Positions 21,664 through 31,696 of a stretch of 64,000 bases of DNA are shown here, in pieces. The notes below the pieces were generated by a model. The model searched no databases, had not been told where the DNA came from, and saw only the letters and a list, made by a program, of their open reading frames with translations. Position 1 is the stretch's first letter, and each line of letters starts with the position of its first letter. The position numbers were made by a program, and so were the translations under genes. This DNA is from Ancistrus triradiatus. Its lineage: Eukaryota; Chordata; Actinopteri; Siluriformes; Loricariidae. Location of the stretch: assembly GCA_025084515.1 (NCBI GenBank), contig JAJAGP010000043.1, positions 62,001 to 126,000 of the forward strand. The letters run 5' to 3'.

Positions 21664-22066
21664 GTTGGCTGTTGCTAGGTGGTTGCTATGATGTAGGCTG
21701 GTTGCTAGGTGCCCTACCAGGGACCTCAGGGGATTCAAGGGCATCACAAGTCTCCTTGGGGTGCATCCGGGACCAAGCCTGCCAAATTTCATGGCCGAAA
21801 GTTGAAAACTGACCGAGTTAATCCCCAACCAGGAGCCCCAGTGCCCAGCCGGGGACCTCATGGGCCCCATGCAGCTGAGGGTGCACCCAGGACCAAGCCT
21901 GCCGAATTTCATGACCATGGGTCGAAAACTGATTGCATTACAATCATTGCCCTGCCAGGGGCCCTTGTGCCCAGCCAGAGACCCCAAGGGCGTCACATGT
22001 CACCTCAGAGTGCACTCTGGACCAGCCGTAGGTCGTAGGTCAAAAGCTGACTGATTTATAGTCAAT
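21664..22066 (+). repeat. Minisatellite: GTTGCTAGGTG repeats and three 120-133 bp units
   Basis: The block opens with short GGTTGCTAGGTG-type repeats (21664-21712). Three diverged long units follow. Each carries CCAGGGACCTCA-like text, then GGTGCAxCCxGGACCAAGCC, then TTTCATGGCCGAAAG-like text and AAAACTGA. Landmarks: GACCAAGCCTGCC at 21771 and 21891, and a decayed match at 22013. The overlapping frames on both strands arise from the GC-rich unit and are not evidence for a gene. Confidence 0.75.
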
Positions 22067-22449
22067 TCCTCTATGTTTCCTATTCATTAACATAGGGTGC
22101 CAAATCATAAATTTGAGGGGCCCCAGAGTCAACACCCAAGGGCCAATCATTGCCAAAACCATACTACCTTATGAGCTTAACTATCCTGCCAAATTTTGTT
22201 TCTCTAGCTTCAATTTTTATTTTCCCCCATTTGTTAACATTGGGCCCATTCATTTCCTATGGGAAAATTTTTGGACTTTGCTGGGCCCCTGTGGGGCCCC
22301 AGACAGACTGACCCAATAGCCATATAAAAACACACCATTCCCGAACAGACCGGACGAGTTGGCGCTGGAATGGGGTCGGTATCTCGAAAATTGCGGCAGT
22401 TGATAGCCAGCCAAAAACGTGGACTAAAAAAAAAAATCGGATAACAATA
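22067..22449. other. Unassigned sequence
   Basis: The block shares phrases with the preceding minisatellite (CTGCCAAATTTTG, GGGCCCC) and may be a further decayed part of it. No gene. Confidence 0.35.
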
Positions 22450-22860
22450 AATCATCACTTGAATGCCACAGCCGATTTGAGTATTGATGGTTAGCATGTG
22501 CTTCTCTTCACAGCCGGATTTTACCCATCTTCTAATGGCTCCTTCCAGCATGATAATGCACCATGTCACAAAGAAAAAGTCATCTTAAACTGGTTCCCTG
22601 AACATGACAATGAGTTTGATGTCCTTCCCAGTCACTGGATCTGAATACATTAGATCACCTTTGGGATGTGGTAGAATGGGAGATTTGCAGCATGAAAGTG
22701 CCCCTGAAAAATCTTCAGCAATTGTGTGGTGTAGTCACGTCAACATGAAGCAGAATTTCAAATAAGGGTTTCCAACAGCTTGCATATTCCATTCCACAAA
22801 TAATTGAGGCTGAGAGAAAATGAAGGTTCTACCCAGTATTAATATAATGCTGAGTGAGTG
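22450..22860 (+). mobile_element. Tc1-like 3' fragment, family H
   Basis: Carries the C-terminal third of the family H transposase. TTCCAGCATGATAATGCACC (22543) is the second catalytic block (FQHDNAPCHKEK). Sequence around 22590-22670 includes the region of the third block, where the DLNPIEHL reading is damaged to an ATC-TGA-ATA stop. The stop region CCCAGTATTAA and a partial right TIR follow. The 5' two-thirds is missing. Confidence 0.82.
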
Positions 22861-22862
22861 TA

Positions 22863-23129
22863 CAGTGTTGTCCAAAAGTCACAGGTCACCATAAGATTAG
22901 ATATAAAAAAAACTTTTCGGAATGGGAACAGGGTGACTATGACAAGATATCCTAAAGCTCGTGAAGATGGAAATGAAGATCAGTGAAAAAGAGCAATGGA
23001 GAGTTATAGAGTGACAAATCCAAGTTTGAAATTTTTGGGTCCAGTCATCAACAACATGTTATATATGGTCATTATACCCTTGCTAAAACAACAAAACTAA
23101 TAGTGGCCGAAGCATTTTGCAGAGTACTG
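22863..23129. mobile_element. Tc1/mariner-type MITE, family J (267 bp)
   Basis: Left end CAGTGTTGTCCAAAAGTCAC, right end GTGGCCGAAGCATTTTGC then AGAGTACTG, flanked by TA at 22861-22862 and 23130-23131. No coding sequence. It directly abuts the right end of the family H fragment, sharing its TA. Confidence 0.75.
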
Positions 23130-23305
23130 TATATAACACATTTTTCCAATATTGTCAAAGAACTATCAATGTTAATATTTTAATATATCAAACATATTAT
23201 TTAAAAAGTGACAGTAAGTGTGATGCATCCTATGCAAATTTCTTTATCAGCCTAATAAGCCACAACCACTTTAGTAAACTCAGACTAATCATATAATTTG
23301 TACAG

Positions 23306-23324
23306 TAATAATAATAATAATAAT

Positions 23325-23369
<45 letters not shown>
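23306..23369 (+). repeat. Compound (AAT)n(ATC)n microsatellite
   Basis: About eight AAT units followed by about thirteen ATC units without interruption. Confidence 0.97.
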
Positions 23370-23581
23370 TTCTGTGAAATACTGCTGAGGCAAAAGAATA
23401 AAACGATTTTCAGCAATTGTTCCTAAAATGCTTAAAGAGGTTAAAGAGCTTAAAGAGGTCCAATATTATCCAGCCCATTTTTTCTGAATTCACCCAATAA
23501 TGTGTAAAAAATGTGTGGAAACTAATTAACGGCCGCATTAAAGGTTAAAAAGAGTATGCATAATACAGAGTATTAATGCTG

Positions 23582-23812
23582 CTAGCACAATAGCTTCATC
23601 AGGAATCCCAGCATGGAACCAAATCTCCATAGAGAACCAAGTATTACTATAACTGAGAAGCTCTGAACTAATTTCTGTTCCGCGATGATCAGCTTTAGCT
23701 CGTCCATTTTACTACTGAGCAGTCTGGTGTTGATGATGTAAATGTTGGGTAGCATTACATGGCCTTGCTTGTATTCCAGCACTGCAGTATCTACTTTGTC
23801 TCTGCTCTCCAC
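23582..23812 (-). pseudogene. LINE endonuclease N-terminal fragment
   Basis: The 76-codon frame contains LPNIYIINTRLLSSKMDEL. This is the beta-strand and NxRSLxxKxDEL motif near the start of the apurinic-type endonuclease of CR1/Rex-type LINEs. In functional enzymes the second strand reads NVRSL; here it reads NTRLL. The expected FTETWL block is degraded to GSLW. No reverse transcriptase lies downstream on the minus strand (left of 23582), so it is a short isolated fragment. Confidence 0.55.
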
Positions 23813-23829
23813 CTAGGATAAGAAAGGTA

Positions 23830-24880
23830 GAACGGATGACTAAATTAACTAAACTAAGCATCTCATTTCATTCACCACACAAACAGCACAAAAGCGCAAG
23901 AGACATTCATAAAAGCATTAAACCCGTGTAATTGAGAACATAAAATGACCAAATGGTTTTGTATAAGAGATTAATAACAAAAACAAACCTGGTGTGCCAA
24001 ACCTGTGATGCATGCTGGGAGGCGCTGAGGATGGCACGTCCACCCCGCTGCCAGTCGGAGAGGCTACCGGCACCACAATATCTTCCGTCACTTAACGTTG
24101 GATATTTTATTATTCATTGAACTATGGAAGCATTACTATTAGGCTTAGTTTTCACCGCGTCAATCGCATTAAAAAGAAAAGTAAAGATTTGTGTTGTGTT
24201 ATTTATGAAGTATTATCTGCTAAGCATTTAATACAGATGCTAGTCACCTCTGACTGTCTCACATTAGCATATGGTGGCTTGGTTTTTATGGCTCAGTATT
24301 AGATTTGTGAAAAAGGAGAAAAGAGTTGTGGTTGATAGGGGATTATGGGATATTTGCTCACAATTCCATGGTTGATTCCATGGCATACCTAGAGGGCTTA
24401 ATTACATCAGAAACAAAAAGTAATATATTCTGCTGTAAACGTTCTTTAGTACAAATTGCTCTAGACAGTGAATAATAAGAGTTCACAGATACCGCAGGCT
24501 GCCATTTCATTTATCTGAATTCAAGTCCACCGAGTCTGCATTCCTCTCCAACAAGAAAACCGTTATTATAATTTCAAACTTATTTATTATAATTTCAAGT
24601 CAAATGGGACTTTGCTATCTTCTTGGATCCATTTCAGACTATTGGAACAAAGAAATGTTTATAATTGTAGTTGAGAGGTCTGGTTAACTATTGGGTTATG
24701 GCAGAGACTACGCTAAAAACATTATTACTCAAATGATATAGAGCTGAATTCAATGACCAGGCGCCATACAGTTCTTAGAGACAACAATTATAAACTGGTT
24801 ACATTTTTTCCTTTCATAGCAAAATTCTTCATTACTATAGAATAAAACCGGCTGTTCCTTCAGGATTCCACTCTTTGTAA
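23830..24880. other. Unassigned sequence
   Basis: A GC-rich, CpG-containing patch sits at 24000-24100 and could be LINE 5' sequence belonging with the adjacent fragment. The rest has no recognised feature. Confidence 0.35.
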
Positions 24881-25253
24881 TACAGTGGTGCTTGAAAGTT
24901 TGTGGATTCTTTAGAATTTTCTTTATTTCTGCATAAATATGACCTAAAACATCATCAGATTTTCACACAAGTCCTAAATATAGATAAAGAGAACCCAGTT
25001 ATACAAATGAGACAAAAATATTATACTTGGTCATTTATTTATTGAGGAAAATGATCCAAATATTACGTGTATTTAGTGAGTGGCAAACGAATGTGAACCT
25101 CTAGGATTAGCAGTTAATTTGAAGGTGAAATTAGAGTCAGGTGTTTTCAATCAATGGGATGCCAATCAGGTGTGAGTGGGCACCCTGTTTTATTTAAAGA
25201 ACAGGGATCGAACAAAGTCTGCTCTTCACAACACACGTTTGTGGAAGTGTATC

Positions 25254-25694
25254 ATGGCACAAACAAAGGAGATATCTGAGGAGCTCAGGAAAAGAGTTGT
25301 TGATGCTCATCAGGCTGGAAAAGGTTACAAAACCATCTCCGAAGAGTTTGGACTCCACCAATCCACAGTCAGACAGATTGTGTACAAATGGAGGAAATTC
25401 AAGCCCACTTTTACCCTCCCCAGGAGTGGTCGACCAACAAAGATCACTCCAAGAGCAAGGTGTGTAATAGTTGGCGAGGTCACAAAGGACCCCAGGGTAA
25501 CTTCTAAGCAACTGATGGCCTCTCTAACATTGGCTAATGTTAATGTTCATGAGTCCTCCATCAGAACAAAACTGAACAACAATGGTGTGCATGACAGAGT
25601 TGCAAGGAGAAAGCCACTGCTCTCCAAAAAGAACATTGCTGCTCATCTGCAGTTTGCTAAAGATCACATGGACGAGCCAGAAGGCTATTTATAA
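25254..25694 (+). pseudogene. Tc1 transposase N-terminal half, family C
   Basis: The start MAQTKEISEELRKRVVDAH is at 25254. The DNA-binding region is intact: the first helix-turn-helix around GKGYKTISEEFGLHQSTV, the GRPTKITPRA hook, and a second helix-turn-helix ending NNNGVHDRVARRKPLL. A stop at 25692 replaces the tryptophan of the PEGYW block. Immediately afterwards NVLWTHETKI shows the first catalytic aspartate changed to histidine. Confidence 0.85.
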
Positions 25695-25735
25695 GAATGT
25701 TTTGTGGACGCATGAGACCAAAATACAATATAAGT

Positions 25736-26330
25736 AGGGCCACCCCTACAAAGTGGATGACCAAGCATGGAGGACACTGATCAGCAGAGCTACCAAAACA
25801 GACCAAAGGCAACTTTGAAGGACAAACGAGTCTTTATGCCTAAGACTGGTGGCAACAATCTCACAAGCTTTACACAACACTGCCCAAAAAACTTTTCTTT
25901 TTGAAAAGTTCTACATTGAGTCTGGTGGAATAAGGTTTTATGGTGAGACCAAGATTTACCTTTTTAGACTAAAATTCATGCAACATGTTTAAAATCAACT
26001 AAAATACACCATAGCTACTGTGTGGTGATGGAAGCATGTTGGTGGAAGCATTATATTACGTGTGTTTCTTCAGTAGGGACTAGGCAGTTGGTCTTGACTG
26101 AAGGTTAATTGGATTCTTGAGGAAAATCTGAACCCCTCTATTAGATTGCTGAACATGGGCAGGTGGTACACCCTTCAGCACAACAACGACCCTAAACACA
26201 CCACCTAAAAAACAACACAGTAGCTTAAGGATAGGATAAGGATAGCAAAGTGATTTTCTTGGGTGGCCAAGTGTAACGACCTGTGCATCCCACCCAGACG
26301 ATCCCCACGCACTCGGCATCTGTGCGTATT
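25736..26330 (+). pseudogene. Second transposase fragment, family K
   Basis: Readable in pieces: SRATKTDQRQL (about 25786), then a repeated first catalytic block at 25931-25955 where KVLW is followed by a deletion removing the serine and aspartate before ETK-like text. HGGGSI sits near 26040 and LQHNNDPKHTT near 26170, in which the second catalytic aspartate is asparagine. The NPIE block is lost. This gives the composite two copies of the first catalytic motif, both dead. Confidence 0.65.
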
Positions 26331-26399
26331 TTTGTGCAACTCTAGCTGTCCATGTACATGTATCAATTGATGAATCTAAAGCAAGCCTTTTAACTGATG

Positions 26400-26605
26400 G
26401 GACATTTTACATTTACATTTTATTTCAATTAGCAAATGCCCTTATCAAGAGATATTTACCATCTTGCAGTACAAGGATTTGTGGTTTAAGGGTCTTGCTC
26501 AAGAGCCCAACAGTAGTGGTTTGGTAGAGGTGGGATTTGAAAACTGGAGCTTTTGGTCCATAATCCAGTAATTTAACCACTAGGCTACCACAGTCCCATG
26601 GACAT
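26400..26605 (-). repeat. tRNA-derived SINE, family R3
   Basis: Read from the right on the minus strand: an A-box-like GGTAGCCTAGTGGTTAAA, an A+T change in the B box (the plus strand reads GGGATTTGAAAACTGG), then GCTCTTGAGCAAGACCC and the GCTAAATGC-type tail. This is the common fish SINE with a 3' end normally reading TAAATGTAAATGT. Copies in the same orientation lie at 33067, 39845, 52712, 55560 and 62580. Confidence 0.75.
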
Positions 26606-26997
26606 TTCTTGACTCTGCATAGTGAGTCCACCCTAAGTACCCCATTACACCAAGTAAGAGCACTGACCTAAATCAGATCTGTGGATGAACTTGAAGACAA
26701 ATGTTTACTGCCACACATCACAAAAATTGAGTGAATTTTGCAAGAAAGTTAAATTCCCCAACCTAGGACTGCAAAGCTAGACATATCCAAACAGATGTAT
26801 GGTTCCAACCTGGATCTAATAAGCAGAGATGTACGTATGATCAGTTCCACAAACAATTACTTTATTTAGGATCCCAGAAGTTGAATCTGTGTTTTTTTCC
26901 AATCCTGTTATTCTAGTTTTACATTTTGTATTCATTTTCAGCAAGCATCTGTTCTCATTACTTCCATGGAGACCACCAGGTGCAAATGTAAGCATGC
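26606..26997. other. Unassigned sequence
   Basis: The start (26640-26760) may contain a few more decayed bases of the family K element (AAATTGAGTGAATTTTGC). No other content recognised. Confidence 0.35.
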
Positions 26998-27193
26998 CTT
27001 GAGCGGGACAGCAGTCAATTGAAGGGCTGAGTGGGAGTTGCTGTTGCAGTGACGGGGGAAATCCCCTGAATGGCCTCCCCTTCATCATACACAACCAATT
27101 GTCTGTGCTTGTGATGCCCAACCCAGTGCGAGAGTTTGAACCATGGTTGCCACGGTAGTGGACAGGTGTATTAGATCACTGCACCCCCTGAGC
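26998..27193 (-). repeat. tRNA-derived SINE, family R2
   Basis: On the minus strand GGGGTGCAGTGATCTAATAC corresponds to the A-box region and ATGGTTCAAACTCTC to the B box (GGTTCAAACTC). The body is shorter and more diverged than the copy at 8697. Confidence 0.5.
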
Positions 27194-27574
27194 ACCGCTA
27201 CTTTAATGCTGTAAGACAAGAAATATAAATAAATCCAAAAAATTTCATCTATTTTTAAAGAGCTTTGATTTCAGGCAAATAACATTCTACATTCAGATGG
27301 AGAATGGTCAGGGGTGAAAGTAGGCTAGAACATTCTAGTACTTTGTTCTGTCAAAATACAGTGATTGTACGCCGTACAGGAAAGAGAGAAGAGCAGCTTT
27401 CACATTCAAAACAAGTCATGCTTGGACTTATCAATTGCAAAGGTGTTCTGAATTGATTCAGAACCATCCATGCTGTGTTTCGATCTGTGCAGGATAGAGC
27501 CCAGCTGCCGTTCAATAATGCAAGTTATGTTTAGCGCCAGCTTTGTGTGCTGCAGCTGACTGATGTTGATGATG
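27194..27574. other. Unassigned sequence left of a Tc1 fragment
   Basis: Possibly more of a Tc1 element, but I could not align it to family D. Short minus-strand frame without a recognised domain. Confidence 0.35.
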
Positions 27575-28476
27575 TTTCCACCCCCATGCTTCACAGTAGG
27601 TATAGTGTGCTTGGGATGCGACTCAGCATTCTTGGTCCTACAGTTCAGTTTTTACCATAAAGTTATATTTTAGTTTCATCTGACCACATGATATTCTCCC
27701 AATCCTCTTCTGGATCATCCATATGCTCTCTGGCAAACTTCAGAAGGGCCTGGACATGCAGGGGGACACGCCTGGCACTGCAGGATCTGAGTCCCTCTCG
27801 GCGTAGTGTGTTACTGATGGTAGCTTTGTTACTTTGGTCCCAGCTCTCTGCAGGTCATTCATCAGGTCCCTCCGTGTAGTTCTAAGATATTTGCTCACCA
27901 TTCTCATGATCATTTTGACCCCACGGGATGAGATCTTGCATGGAGCCACAGATCAAGGGAGATTATCAATGGTCTTGTATGTGTCTTCCATTGCTCCCAC
28001 AGTTGATTTATTCACACCAACCTGCTTGCCTATTGTAGATTCACTCTTCCCAGCCTGCTGCAGGTCTACAATTTTCTTCCTGGTGTCCTTCAACAGCTCT
28101 TTGGTTTGGCCATGGTTGAGTTTGGAGTCTGACAGTTTGAGGCTGTGGACAGGTGTCTTTTATACAGATAATGAGGTCAAACAGGTGCCATTAATACAGG
28201 TAACAAGTGGAGGACAGAAGAGCTTCTTAAAGAAGAAGTTACAAGTCTGTGAGAGTCAGAAATCTTGCTTGTTTGTGGGTGACCAAATACTTATTTTCCA
28301 CCATGATTTATAATTAAATTCTTTAAAAATCCTACAATTTGATTTCCTAGATTTTTTTCTCATTTTGTCTCTCATAGTTGAAGTGTACCTATGATGAAAA
28401 TTACAGACCTTTCTCATTTTTCTAAGTAGAAGAACTTACACAATCAGTGGCTGACTAAATACTTTTTGCCCTACTG
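27575..28476 (-). mobile_element. Tc1-like transposon 5' fragment, family D
   Basis: The right end is the family D inverted repeat, finishing GACTAAATACTTTTTGCC then CTACTG next to TA at 28477-28478. The minus strand carries the leader and transposase N-terminal half. The element stops just past the first catalytic block near 27600 (complement reads ATGTGGTCAGATGAAACTAA), so the catalytic half and left inverted repeat are missing. Confidence 0.85.
27600..28113 (-). pseudogene. Tc1 transposase N-terminal half, family D
   Basis: The start codon lies at 28113 (MAK). A one-base deletion in the third to fourth codon (AAACCAAAG where the sister copy at 59109 has AAGACCAAAG) shifts the frame at once to an early stop. 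The rest can still be followed against the 59109 copy: helix-turn-helix, linker and second DNA-binding domain. The first catalytic WSDETKI survives, followed by a stop. Confidence 0.82.
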
Positions 28477-28551
28477 TATATATATCATCAAACATATATA
28501 AGCTCATTTGTTATCACAACATGAATTGTATTAACTTTTTTTTTGTAGCCC

Positions 28552-28802
28552 AGCATCTGAGAACGCGAACTTTTGCTGAAGGTACGTGGGAGTATAAAAC
28601 AGTGGCATTTAAATCTATCAGTAAACAATCTCAGTCTATAGAGTCTGTAGAGTTCTGCGTCTTTATTTCAAATGTCTAAAATTATTTATTTTAATAATTT
28701 TAAATAAAAACGCAAAACTCAGACTGCATTAATGACAGATTTAAATATGACTGTTTTATATTTCCACGTACCTTCAGCCGAGGTTGTGTTCTCAGATGCT
28801 GA
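28552..28802. mobile_element. 250-bp palindrome (foldback element)
   Basis: CAGCATCTGAGAACGCGAAC at 28552 is mirrored by GTTGTGTTCTCAGATGCTG ending at 28802. GCTGAAGGTACGTGG is mirrored by CCACGTACCTTCAGC. TATAAAACAGT, TTTAAATCT and TCAGTCT also have complements on the other side. The arms are about 110 bp and nearly continuous, with an AT-rich centre at about 28677. No target duplication could be seen. Confidence 0.8.
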
Positions 28803-28965
28803 ATTACAAATGCAAATTAATAGAATTACAGCAATTGAAATACTGACAAATGAGCTAAAAGAAATAAAAGTGAAAATGTCGGAAATTTCAACAACATTAA
28901 ATGAACTTAAAAATGTAAAAACATGTACCTTTGCACTGGAGTCCAGTTATTCACTACAAACATAA
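28732..28965 (+). CDS. Small open frame with possible coiled coil
   Basis: Codes for 77 residues and overlaps the right arm of the palindrome. From about residue 26 the sequence (LQMQINRITAIEILTNELK, then KVKMSEISTTLNELKN) has hydrophobic residues spaced three and four apart, as in a heptad coiled coil, and no proline. I do not recognise it. It could be the remnant of a transposon-encoded protein, an exon, or chance in AT-rich DNA. Confidence 0.25.
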   Translation: MTDLNMTVLYFHVPSAEVVFSDAELQMQINRITAIEILTNELKEIKVKMSEISTTLNELKNVKTCTFALESSYSLQT

Positions 28966-30198
28966 CACGTCCTCATGCAGTTGTTTAGAGCAATTAATGT
29001 CAATTGTCAAAACAGTCTAATGACCTGGTATACTCTAATAAACCAATAAATACATCAAAGAAAAGAATGTTTAGTTATGAATGTTTTTTTGACTTAGTAG
29101 CCATGATGGAGCTTAATTTGGCATGAACTGATACTTGCATTTGGCTTCAATTCTTGGTAATGTGAGAGAGTGGCCATGTGATACGTGAAAATGAAATAAT
29201 AATAATAATAATTATTTATATATATATATATATAAAATTATTATTATTATTATTATTTTAACTATTGGTTGAACAAAACCGACTTGGAAGAATATTGTAG
29301 AAAGAGGTTGGATAAGGAAGCAAGCCCAAATAAGCAACTATACTTTAGAAACAAGCCCTACATCCTTCATCCTGCAGCTGCGAATATTTATAAGTGACTT
29401 TACAGAAAAATAAGCACAAAGTCACTTAGGCCTTTGTCAAATAATATTAAGAACACACACAAAAAAACGATGCATAGAACAGTCATTCAAGCTTTTAAAA
29501 GTCAGAGATGCTGAAACTGAAAATGGACACTGTCAAGAAAATTTAATTTTTTTCCAAGGATGCATGAAGTTGAAGGGAGGTGAACAATATGAAGCAATGA
29601 AGGTTGTGGTAGAATTTAAAAAATACTTTCACCCCTGGGCATGATGAATTTCGGTAGACACAATATGTACTATACTTTGCTAATTTTATTCATGAAATCT
29701 AATTATTAAAAAGACTATGTTTGTATATTTGATCACAAATAGTCATTGGTGCCATATGCAGGAGCTTAAATAATAATGTACTCAGCTCAAAGTCCTTTCC
29801 CTCAGCTGTTAAGATGACTAAAACCAATGGCAAAGACCTCACATGATAACAACCATCTTCACAGAATTTCTAAACTTACGTTTGTTTATTTAATGTTACC
29901 ATAGCGACTAAAGTTCTGTAAAGGATAAGTAGAATCATTGAGTACTTTTTGCAAGAACCCTTACTTCTTATGACCTCTGAAACACACACACAAAATAACT
30001 AATTAGGGGATTTGAATGAGGTCAAAAAATCAACACCAGTGGCATGAAATTTAGGGACATGTAATTTTTCTTAATTATTCATAATTTTTAATACTGTAAA
30101 ATGTTTTTCAATTGAAGTATTTCATAGGACTGTTACTCATTTTCAATGACATTTAAAATCAGTGTGAAATGTTGCTATGAAGGTTTCTTCACATCACC
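28966..30198. other. Unassigned AT-rich sequence with microsatellite
   Basis: At 29196-29259 lies a palindromic compound microsatellite, (AAT)n then (TA)n then (ATT)n. The rest is AT-rich without genes. CAAGCCC phrases at 29320-29360 do not form a recognised element. Confidence 0.45.
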
Positions 30199-30200
30199 TA

Positions 30201-31696
30201 CAGTGTTGCTTGAAAGTTTGTGAACCCTTTAGAATTTTCTATATTTCTGGATGAATAGGACCTAAAACATCTTCAGATTTTCACACAAGTCATAAAAGTA
30301 GATAAAGAGAACCCAGTTAAACAAATGGGACAAAAATATTTTACTTGGTCATTTATTTATTGAGAAAAATGATCCAATATTACATATTAGTGAGAGGCAA
30401 AAGTATGTGAACCTTTGCTTTCAGTATCTGGTGTGACCCCCTGTGCAGCAATAACTGCAACTAAACATTTCCTGTAACTGTTGATCAGTCCTGCACACCG
30501 GCTTGGAGGAATTTTAGCCCATTCCTCCGTACAGAACAGCTTCAGCTCTGGGATGTTGGTGGGTTTCCTCACATTAACTTCTTCACATTAACATTTCGCT
30601 TGGATTAAGGTCAGGACTTTGACTTGACCATTCCAAAACTTTAACTTTATTTTTCTTTAAACATTCTTTGGTAGGACGACTTGTGTGCTTAGGGTCGTTG
30701 TCTTGCTGCATGACCCACCTCCTCTTGAGATTCAGTTCATGGACAGATGTCCTGGCATTTTCCTTTAGAATTCTCTGATATAATTCAGAATTCATTGTTC
30801 CATCAATGATGGCAAGCCGTCCTGGCCCAGATGCAGCAAAACAGGCCCAATTCATGATACTACCACCACCATGTTTCACAGATGGGATAAGGTTCTTATG
30901 CTGGAATGAAGTGTTTTCCTTTCTCCAAACATAACGCTTTTCCACAAAACATTCTACCAATAGCCTTCTGGCTTGTCCACGTGGTCTTTAGCAAACTGCA
31001 GACGAGCAGCAATGTTCTTTTTGGAGAACAGTGGCTTTCTCCTTGCAACCCTGCCATGCACACCATTGTTGTTCAGTATTCTTCTGATGGTGGACTCATG
31101 AACATTAACATTAGCCAATGTGAGAGAGGCCTTCAGTTGCTTAGAAGTTACCCTGGGGTCCTTTGTGACCTTGCCAACTATTACATGCCTTGCTCTTGGA
31201 GTGATCTTTGTTGGTTGACCACTCCTGAGAGGGTAACAATGGGCTTGAATTTTCTCCATTTGTGTACAATCTGTCTAACTGTGTATTGGTGGAGTCCAAA
31301 CTCTTTAAAGATGGTTTTGTAACATTTTCCAGCCAGACCTTTCTCTGAGGTCCTCAGAAATATTTTTTGGTCGTGCCATGATACACTTCCACAAACATGT
31401 GTTGTGAAGAGCAGACTTTGATAGATCTCTGTTCTGTAAATAAAACAGGGTGTCCACTCACACCTGATTGTCATCCTATTGATTGAAAACACCTGACTCT
31501 AATTTCACCTTCAAATTAACTGCTAATCCTAGAGGTTCACATACTTTTGCCACTCACTAATATGTAATATTGGATCATTTTCCTCAATAAATAAATGACC
31601 AAGTATAACATTTTTGTCTCATCTGTTTAACTGGGTTCTTTTTATCTATTTTAGGACTTGTGTGAAAATCTGAAGATGTTTTAAGTCATATTCATT
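30201..31696 (-). mobile_element. Tc1-like transposon, family C, nearly complete
   Basis: The left end after TA (30199-30200) is CAGTGTTGCTTGAAAGTTTG. The right end is cut about 65 bp before the expected terminus, after TTTTAAGTCATATTCAT. Otherwise leader, transposase and both untranslated stretches are present. The repeated phrases GATCCAATATTACATATTAG (30370) and the complement near 31560 show that the family has inverted repeats of about 200 bp. Confidence 0.88.
30387..31379 (-). pseudogene. Tc1 transposase, family C, inactivated
   Basis: The start (MARPKNISEDLRE) is at 31379. About 18 bp are missing in the first helix, shifting the frame. The middle is open from 31259 to 30954 (TPRARHVIVGKVTKDPRVT, then HGRVARRKPLFSKKN, ending DHVDKPEGYW). 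A deletion then removes the first catalytic block: NVLW runs straight into KRYVW. From 30960 to 30583 the core is open, with MQQDNDPKHTSR and SPDLNPSEML both keeping the catalytic residues. The C-terminus is shifted again and ends LVAVIAAQG. Confidence 0.88.

Larger units (their letters stand above)
24883..26330 (+). mobile_element. Chimeric Tc1-like element: family C 5' half joined to family K 3' half
   Basis: After TA (24881-24882) it starts CAGTGGTGCTTGAAAGTTTG, the family C inverted repeat, followed by the family C leader and transposase N-terminal half. Near 25735 the text switches to a different Tc1 family (ATGACCAAGCATGGAGGAC, then ACTGATCAGCAGAGC), which continues to a truncated C-terminus near 26330. 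No right inverted repeat of either family is present. Confidence 0.78.

Noticed and set aside
21607..22038. Overlapping 129- and 109-codon frames as a repeat protein
   Set aside because: They lie on opposite strands over the same minisatellite and neither keeps a stable amino-acid repeat across all units.
23306..23369. Regularly spaced short repeats as a CRISPR-like array
   Set aside because: They are contiguous trinucleotide repeats without spacers. The DNA is vertebrate, so no array is expected.
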